From assembly GCA_001579985.1 (NCBI GenBank), contig LRSR01006282.1, positions 1 to 20,767 of the forward strand: DNA of 20,767 nt, in the 5' to 3' direction. The stretch is from Hypsibius dujardini. Taxonomy: Eukaryota > Tardigrada > Eutardigrada > Parachela > Hypsibiidae. A model generated the notes under the pieces. It saw nothing but the letters and a program-made list of their open reading frames with translations. It was not told the DNA's origin and did not search any database. Position 1 is the stretch's first letter, and every line of letters begins with the position of its first letter. The position numbers were made by a program, and so were the translations under genes. Shown here piece by piece: positions 9,585 to 17,267 of this stretch.

Positions 9585-12500
9585 CTACTTCCATCCGATT
9601 ACGTCGCCGTTCTTGACGTTGACCTCGTGGAGGTACTTGATGAGCGGTTCGAAGAACTCGAGCAGCGGGGCGGCATCCATTTTGCGCGAGCCAGTGACCT
9701 TCTCCAGGGCATTCGGCCAAGGCTCCGACGAGCCCATTGACAGCATTGAACTGTGGAAGAAAGAAAACACTGGAAGATCACATTTCCTCTGAAAAAAAAC
9801 CTCGTTTTCCGGAAAAAGTTTTTTTCCAAGATTTTTGAAACTGCTTCTTGCGAAATTCTATTCGAGGTCAATTGGCATGAGCAGAATCATTTTTGGATGT
9901 CCCGGGGTGGAGCTATGGGTCAGTTTTTGTCTAGACCGGAAAATTCCGAGTGAAATTCTAGCAATAATTCATAGCTCCTCCCCTGAAATCCAGAAATGAT
10001 TGTGCTGCCAATCCATTTCAAACTGAATTTGGCGAGGTATAATATTACAAATCTTGAAAGAAAATCTTTACCAGAAATTGAGGGGTTTGTTCAGTGAACA
10101 TCGTTCTATGTCTGAAAATGTTCCCAAGATAAATAAACTCTCCTCAATTTCCCCGTATCCCTACTTCAATTTGGAACCTTTTTTGGAAAGTAAAGAGGCG
10201 GAGCTACGGACCAATCATTGAAAATTACGTTCGCAGTCCCGGTCATTTTTGTGAAGTACAAATAGCTCCGCCCCGTGATATCCAAAAAATATATCGTTCA
10301 TGCCGATCGAATTCCCATCAATTTTTAGGTAGAAAAATAAAAAAATATCGAGTTCAATCCGTAAAATTGTATACTGAGATCTACTATATAGGAATGGCTA
10401 CCGATTAGCTTATTACGCGAGGAAAACGGGATGCGTAGAAATGAGACGGAATCCGGAGCCAGATTTAGCAGCATCCGTAAGGAGCTCTACACATAGCAAA
10501 ATCTAAAGAAAGTAAAAGTATTACCTGAGAAGCTTGCCTGCCGCTTTCGATTGATTGATGTCACACTGATAGAGGGGCCCAGTGTGTCCCGACGCATTGC
10601 AGAGCGCCTTGTGAAATTGGAACTGGATGACGAAGCTGATGAAATATCTGAAAACAGTCAGTGAGCGTCAGTTTAAATTGAGCGTTTTAAAAGTTGCAAC
10701 AATTATCATGATACATAATTCACTAGGGAGTACTAAGTTTCAACGTCCACACCCAGAATCTGTTCGATGTATAATTTTTCAATAGCCCCGCTCCATAAAT
10801 TCAAACAAATTTGACTGAACCGAATCGCTTCGAAATTGAATTTCAATTCGAAAAATGTCACAAAATGTTTTTACAAAATCACATTGTTTACCGTGAAAAT
10901 TGAGGAAAAGTGAAATTTTTAGCAAATGTAAAGTTAAGTAAAAAAATCTTTAAACCCCATGAACAAAATATGTATCCATAACCATGAAAAATACATTACT
11001 TTAAAAAAATACCAAATATCTTTTGGGTGGGGACGTTGGAAATCATCCCTTTTAAGGGTAAATTTTGTTTGAAAAATTGCAAGGGTTTTGGTGTACCGCA
11101 TATATTCAACGTCCGATGAGATGTGATATTTCGACCCGGGGTCGAAATCGTGCTCGGTTCGCTTTACCGGCGGCTCCAGGCCTTGATATTTCAACCTACC
11201 ACGCAACGACCGCATTTGGTTTGAGATTGCAAAGAAATACGGTGGACAAAACAAAATGAATTTTAAAAATAATTACACGTAATTCCACCAAGCGTCATTG
11301 AGGTCGCTGGACCGAATAGCTCCGGAGAAGACGTCGTACCGATACCGGTCCATGATGTAGGCGAACGGGAGGAAAACAATCTTCTCCAGGGCAGTGCTGA
11401 ACATGAAGTTCAAGTCCGATTCTGCAAGAGTGAAATAATATATTTATAATAAATTATTATTCATGAATTAGTTGTAAAGTAACCACATGGTTTATTATTG
11501 CAAATGGTCATTTTTTTAAAACGATAGTTTATGACTTACGCAGATCGTCAGTTTGGTTGGTCACAAGTCCCAGCCAGGCCAGATGCCGGGGTGTGGCCAC
11601 ACTCAAAGCCAAAGTATCTCCAACTAATAAATTCAAAAAATCAAACAGCGTAACGCTTTCAGCAGTCGGTAGGAATTTAAGGAGAAAAAGGAATAAAACA
11701 TTGTACCGGCTTCGTGAAATCCAGAATTGGCACCTTCTCGGAACGGGAGGAGCTGGTTTTCGTACTGAAATTTAAAGACAGAAACTTATTACAGAAACAC
11801 GTGTAAACACAATCAAGAATTTCGATGGTGACAGCTTACCTGTAAATAATACTGGATGTGGCCCATTTCACTATAAAAATGACCGAGAAACAAAAATACA
11901 TAAAAAAATACTGAAATCTACGGAATCAATGTGATGGCTCACTGGTGAATTGTGATGAGGTCCTGCATGTTGATGTCAGTACACATCTTTATCCTAGAAC
12001 GAATACGTGAGTTATTTCAAATTTATTACACATTTGTTTTGCGCTGTTTCATATGGAACATGGAAAAGTCTTACCGAACGTCCCCGCCTAAGTAAAAGTC
12101 CCAGGCCGACGCGTGGCAAACTACTTCCCGACCATCAGGCCGCTCAAACATCGAATGATTCCAGAAGGACGCTGGCATGGGCTTAAGACCGATTTCCGTC
12201 TGAAACTGCTCCGACAGCTTGAACATCCGGTCGATCGTATAGTTCTGCCGTTTCATCTCGTCCGTCACGTCGAGTTTGGTTTTGTTGGGGAAGAGCTGGG
12301 TGAAATTTAGGACTCCGCCCCAAGACTGAGCCCACATGTTCCCTATCATGCGAAAATTAGATGACATTAAAACCAACTTGATTACAAAACTGAATATGTA
12401 TTTAATTAACTTATTAAATAAAGTAACAAATAAATGTTTCATATCAATAAAAATAACTAATAAAAAATACTATATACTATGAAAAATTTAAAACAAAATG

Positions 12501-14072
12501 CTGAGGTCCAGTTATATATTTCCAATCATTTTGTAAATAAATCAAATAATATGATATACTTCATTATATTATGGTCAAATAAGTCACATAATAAAAGTAA
12601 TTGAAAACACTAGTAAACAAAATAAAATAACAAGAATCAAAAACAGACAAGAATTTAAAAAATACTGTACTACAAAAAGATAAAGCAACACAATGAGATC
12701 AAATCATACCGAGAAGATGTGCGGGTATCGGACCGTCCGGCCGGATGTTCTCCGCGGGGTAGCGTTGAATCAATCGACGACGGACGTAGGCGTGTAACTC
12801 GTTGTAGAGCGGTCGGATTTGGTTCCACAGAGCGTCCAGATCACTTAGGAAATTCTCGTCCGTGTAGTTCAGGGTGGGCTCCACGTAGTTCGAGCGCCAT
12901 GCGGCACCCGCGTCCGAGTAACCTTCAGAAAATTAAGGGATTGCAGGTCAGATTCAGATTCGAGTTATCGATTGATTGCTTCGGGGGAAGCCGGACAACC
13001 ATGCTCAGTGGGATGACGAAAACAGTCAATTCGCACACTACTGTAAGAAGAGAACATCCTGGAAAGCAGGGTAGTTTGTGCAAATTCGTAAGCAGAGCAC
13101 TTAAATATCTTGCTAGGCAAAAACACAAGGGCTAGAGAAAAAAAGTACAAAACAGACAAATAGACAGACCGGGCAAATAAACAGAGACAGACAGACATCA
13201 GGAAAAAACATATAATAAATAAGTAAAAACAGGCAAGATGGGCATGCGCGGCATGTACAGCAATCGATAGACAAACAGACAGACAGACAGACAGATAAAC
13301 AGAAGTACAGACAGATAAACAGAGATACAGTCGGACAGACAGATAGTCAGTCAAAAGGGACAGACAGACAGAGAGGCAGGCAGAGGAACAGTAAACAGGC
13401 ATAAGGAAGTATAGTCAATCAACAGCGAAGCCAGACAATTCCTCACCATTGAGTTTGGCAGCCTTGTTCTTTAGCACGACGTAGTCAGTGAAATTAGACC
13501 GCATTTTGGCACCAGTCGCGTCCCTCCAGGCTTTCCAGATATGCTTCATTTGCTTCGGATCCCGGGTGTCGCGCAAGATGACCGTAATGTCTAGAACCAA
13601 ACAGAACATTCACGCATGCAATAGGATTGGCAATTGAATGCGAGTCGTGACCAAAAAAAAAACGAAAGCACGTACTTGGGTCCAGAGACACGAGATTGCC
13701 ACTGGGGCAACTACCGACCGCTGCCGATTCATCCAGACAAATCTTCGCGACAGAATACGTGCTCGTCATATCGGCAACCAGTTTATTGTATTGTGTCAGC
13801 TCGTTCTCCGGCAGGGCGGCCATTCCCAGCTCGGTGATTTTCTTGTACAGCCGGCGAATCGTCGCATCCGTTCCGTTGACTTGGAACTTCTTCATCTGCG
13901 CGGCGAGGATTTTCGTGAAGTTGGCGCTTTGTGTGGCTGACACGATCTACCAAAACAAATTGCGCTTTGTCACAGCAAGCATTCAGAGCGAGACAGACAG
14001 ACAATCAGACAGGCCTACAGATAGGTGAATGGACACATAATAGAACCTGCTTCGAGGTGCAAAGACAGACGC

Positions 14073-14113
<41 letters not shown>

Positions 14114-14632
14114 TTTCAGATACGGAAGGTATACAGACATCCAGACAGACAGAATGGCATACAGACAGACATACAGACAGACGGATAGACAGACAGGTAG
14201 ACAGACGGACGGACAGATAACAGAGACAGACAGACAGACAGGTAAGGTAAATAGTCACAGATTTGGTCTGACTAAGAATGCTTTGATCTCCCCACCGTGT
14301 CTGCCTGATTGGAGTCCGTGATGTTGGTGTTGTAGTCCCATGATGTCAAGGCGTCTGCCTGACTGACTTTAGCTGCCAACGGGTCGTAATTCCTCGCAAC
14401 CCATGAGCGGATGTAACTGGAGGAATCGGTCAGGTTCACGTCCGGTTCAGTATCGTCCTGAAGGTTGGTTAAATCGACGGGATGAAAGGCTGCGTTTATC
14501 ACCACCATTAGGGCAGCCAAACAAATCACTGAGAAACGCAAAAAAACATATTGCCAAACTCTCAAACAATATGGTAGACATTCCAAAAATAAGCCACTGT
14601 CTGGACTTACCGATACAGCCAGAGTTATCCAT
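9585..14632 (-). CDS. Ance (ACE family): Angiotensin-converting enzyme (peptidase family M2), single-domain secreted form, 14 exons
   Basis: Exons (minus): 14632-14611, 14528-14296, 13946-13676, 13590-13447, 12922-12710, 12342-12075, 11993-11943, 11870-11840, 11764-11707, 11623-11540, 11421-11277, 11195-11097, 10647-10525 and 9750-9585. They sum to 1908 nt, or 635 residues plus stop, with all phases agreeing. It is a zinc dipeptidyl-carboxypeptidase that trims peptides outside the cell. A signal peptide is visible ([15 protein letters not shown]). The zinc site is HEMGH (401-405) with third ligand Glu429 in GFHEAVGD. His371 ([10 protein letters not shown]), Lys529, His531, Tyr538, Arg540 and Tyr541 ([14 protein letters not shown]) align at a constant offset of 18 with human testis ACE residues 353, 511, 513, 520, 522 and 523. 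It therefore looks active. The human DQWRW near a chloride site reads DRYRY. The protein ends at IGWK with no membrane anchor, as in insect soluble ACEs. Several N-glycosylation sequons are present. Confidence 0.96.
9868..10036. mobile_element. Palindromic MITE-like element, copy 3, in the last ACE intron
   Basis: Left block TTTTTGGATGTCCCGGGG then TGGAGCTATGGGTC; centre TAGACCGGAAAATTCC; right block CATAGCTCCTCCCCTGAAAT then CCAGAAATG. The outer flanks TCAATTGGCATGAGCAGAATC and CTGCCAATCCATTTCAAACT are themselves near-palindromic partners. It has the same architecture as the copies near 7081 and 10163 and lies within intron 13 (9751-10524). Confidence 0.65.
10163..10320. mobile_element. Palindromic MITE-like element, copy 4, inverted relative to copy 3
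   Basis: Left block AGAGGCGGAGCTA and right block TAGCTCCGCCCCGTGATATC then CAAAAAA surround a centre CAGTCCCGGTCATTTTTGTG. The reverse complement of that centre matches the centre of the 7081 copy, so this copy is in the opposite orientation. It is about 125 bp from copy 3, in the same ACE intron. Confidence 0.65.
13142..13410. repeat. Degenerate CAGA tetranucleotide tract in ACE intron 4
   Basis: Repeated CAGA/CAGATAAA units, for example CAGACAGACAGACAGACAGA at about 13277-13296, lie within the intron 12923-13446. On the ACE sense strand the tract reads as TCTG units, which are pyrimidine-rich. It is interrupted by many point changes, suggesting age. Confidence 0.85.
13990..14250. repeat. 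CAGA tetranucleotide microsatellite in ACE intron 2
   Basis: An almost pure CAGA run covers about 14074-14113, flanked on both sides by degenerate units (about 13990-14020 and 14130-14240). All lie inside the intron 13947-14295. The same motif occurs in intron 4 of the same gene. The run looks prone to length polymorphism. Confidence 0.9.
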
Positions 14633-15484
14633 TTTCTCCTTATACACCAAAGATCAAGTAAAAACAGTTAAACCGACGAATAGCTCAAGTCAAAACAGCA
14701 ACCCGGTCCATATAAATCAAGTTGCTGAAGTTTGTCCACGATGCGAGGACAACAACAATGAAAACAGCAGTCGCGAGCCAGCCTCGCGATAATAAGTCAA
14801 GCCAGACAGACACACATCGAACAAAACTGCTGGTAACTTGCGCAGAGTCAGCACACGTCAAGAGCTCTCTGTTGGTTGCGTCTGTCCGTAATCTTCAAAT
14901 CTCAAGAGAGGCGTTTCCTTGACTTGCCTTTTGTCTCTCTCTCTCTCTGTGCATGTATGTGTATTTTCCTCAATTCCAGGAACCATAAATACGCGCTGCC
15001 CCCCTCGTCGTCGTCGTCGTGCTTCGCTCGCGGAGATCGACGAAGACGCGTGTATCAAATTACACGTTGTTGTTGTTGGTTCGCCTGCTACATACAATGT
15101 AGTACTACAAAAAAAGCAGTAATGTTTTTTGGGGCGTGTGCTGTATTCCGGCTTGTGCTGAAGGAGGAGGAGGATGCTGAATTTGAGCAGCGAAATCAGC
15201 AGTCGCAGAAGCGACCCTTTTATTAGAGTGATGAGAGAGTATTGTCGAGTGCCTTTTCCGCGAGGTCGTTAGCAACACCTCCTCATGCATTGTAATATAT
15301 GTGCGTAGCGATTGTGTGCTTCGTCGTGTCTCGTGGAGGTGTTTCTCATTAATAACGCCTGCGGATGCGATTCTCGTAAAACAATAGTCGACACAGGTTG
15401 GTGTGCCTGGTTCCACGGTGAGGGCACTCACCTTGAGGAAGTGACGAGAGCTTGTATATATAATATATATATATGTGTGCACAG
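14633..15484. other. Upstream region of ACE: low-complexity, no certain gene
   Basis: It contains a TC dinucleotide run at about 14934-14948, a CGT trinucleotide run at about 15006-15021, GGA repeats near 15163-15174, and a TA-rich stretch at about 15454-15474. The ACE promoter should lie in the first few hundred bases. No convincing minus-strand TATA box was found; the TATAAAT at 14711 reads on the plus strand. Long frames here (for example 14876-15226) are compositional and do not resemble known proteins. Confidence 0.5.
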
Positions 15485-15644
15485 GCATGAAAATCAGCAT
15501 GGATTGGGTGGATATGATGAAGTGCGGAGTTTTTTACCTCTGCGAGTTCCCGCTAAATTATACGACAGACACTCGAAAAGGCAATTGGGCCTGATTATTT
15601 TTGGCGCTTTGGTGTACATGATAATGCATAATGCAATTGTCTAG
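15485..15644 (+). other. Candidate plus-strand exon with a hydrophobic segment
   Basis: After a good acceptor (TATATGTGTGCACAG) a 52-codon frame opens. It has a charged stretch (GYDEVRSFLPLRVPAKLYDR) followed by a hydrophobic helix (RQLGLIIFGALVYMIMHNAIV) and a stop. The composition is more protein-like than the surrounding frames, and the charged-then-hydrophobic order would suit a membrane protein. No family was recognised and no upstream coding exon was found. It may belong with the exon at 16691-16803, or be chance. Confidence 0.27.
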
Positions 15645-16690
15645 GTCTCAAAGATAACTGGACGGACACACTCTAGCGAACGATCCATGTTTTCAGGTTG
15701 GATGTTGAATAGGTCAGACAAAAACGCGGCAAGGGTGATCAGGTCTCATTCAACCTACCTCTTTATGATTTGTTTGTGAGCGAAGCCATGACAACAAATT
15801 TATGTGAGCACTTTTGCATCTCAAGGCTGCCGCAGACAAAGTTGAGCTTAAAAATCTAAACTACGACAAAATTTCAAAGCCGATTGTTTAAGATACCTAG
15901 AACTTAATGAAACATAATATACATACAGAAGAAGGTTACCCAGCAAAGTGCGAACAGTTTCAGATAAGCCAATGGCTTTTTGTTATGATGACGCAATCAT
16001 TTAACAAAACTCTTTAGTTATAAAACATGGCATCTGATTCTTATCCTCTGGCAAAAAAAATTCACTCAAGAGACTGCCCGCACTTTACACGGAGTGGAGC
16101 CTTCTGTATATGAGAAGAAATCAACAGAACCGATCCAGTTACATGCTTTTTTCCACTTCCACAGAACTCCTACTTTGCCGATGTGCAGTGACAAATGCAT
16201 GAAAACGAGTTATGCATCTGTTAATTAGAAAAAAAACATGCCTGTATTTATTAAGCTTTAAAAAAATAAAGAGAAATGTGGAATTATATTTCTTTGATAT
16301 CGATTTTGGGCATTTTTTTAATAACTGAAGTATTGTCTCGTTTTGGCGGCAGCGGTTATAGACAGTCCTATGACTAAAACGTTATTGATAAAGCTGAAGC
16401 CGAGGCTGTTTGTTTGAACTAAGCTATAGCTATTTTGGTACAAAAGAAATTTTGATTTCCGTGATCAAGTGGGCGAAAATTTCTCGGTTTGCGAAGCAAA
16501 AAAAACTTTCGAACACTGTTTTTCGAGATGTAATTTTATTACTCCGTGCTCGGTTACCAGCCTGTTACTTTGTTACTTCCCATCCAAATTTTGTAACCGA
16601 AAATCTTTGCCAAACACTAAGCAATCAGAAAATAAAAAAAGCGATTTCGTCAAATGTGATAAGCAGACGGTTGAGAAGGAATAATCTCAG
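15645..16690. other. AT-rich spacer, nothing supported
   Basis: No exon with believable splice sites and family resemblance is seen on either strand. The overlapping frames at 16410-16745 and 16469-16684 have low-complexity, T- or K-rich translations and look like chance. Confidence 0.5.
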
Positions 16691-16803
16691 ACCAGATGAC
16701 GGTGTTCCTCCTGTGTCAGCTGGGCAAGGTGCTAATCAAGGGTGATGATCCGCCGAAGTCCTTGACGATGTCCAGATACCCACAAGAGCACAAGGACGGA
16801 TGA
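16691..16803 (+). other. Candidate plus-strand terminal exon followed by AATAAA
   Basis: A GC-richer island starts after the acceptor AATAATCTCAG. It encodes about 36 residues in one frame (TVFLLCQLGKVLIKGDDPPK, then SLTMSRYPQEHKDG) ending in TGA at 16801-16803. A consensus polyadenylation signal AATAAA lies 19 bases later (16822-16827). This is the form of a last coding exon of a plus-strand gene, but I do not recognise the family and cannot connect it confidently to upstream exons. Confidence 0.33.
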
Positions 16804-17267
16804 TTTTGAAGATCCCAGATAAATAAATAGAGTGTTAGGTTGCGAGGGGGGCACTTCTAATTTATATTAAATTCGTGACTGTGGGAGCAGCTTTTTTCTT
16901 TTCTGTTTCCGTCAGCAAAGTCGACAAAAAATTGCGACTGCTCCCAAATTGAACCATGGAGGCAGTTTTATTTTATTTTTGTGAATTTTATATTCAAAAG
17001 AAAGATATCCCGTCAATTTTTATATTTAAGAAACAGAACCCCTCCCCCCACCCGGGGCCTGGGTGCCTCGACTACCCATAAAAATATTACTTCCGTTTTT
17101 GGGTTTCGCAAAAAATAAAACACACCTTCACACCAACAGAAAATTGCATACTAGTATCAAAAACCTAAAATCATTTTTATAAGGACGAAGAAGATTTAGA
17201 ACGCGTAAATAACTCCCCATCGTGCGTCAGCGTCTGTTCTAGACGTGGTAGTGAGCCACGTCCTGAT

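Noticed and set aside
11195-11254. ATG near 11200 reading [12 protein letters not shown] as a start of an ACE fragment
   Set aside because: The acceptor GGTAG at 11196-11200 joins to the donor at 11277 (WWNY|V), giving WWNYVLKYQG, the same length as WWSLRLKYQG of mammalian ACE. The upstream residues are intron.
11065-11259. Plus-strand frame across ACE exon 12, and similar plus-strand frames at 9441-9740, 12113-12310, 12719-13135 and 13634-14028
   Set aside because: All lie antisense to well-supported ACE exons and have no family resemblance.
13965-14258. Several open frames translating as [11 protein letters not shown] or [11 protein letters not shown] repeats (also 12965-13402)
   Set aside because: These are translations of the CAGA/TCTG microsatellites in ACE introns. 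Frames of tetranucleotide repeats stay open by composition.
14709-14719. TATAAAT as an ACE promoter TATA box
   Set aside because: The motif is canonical only on the plus strand, while ACE is on the minus strand. No start site is otherwise supported.
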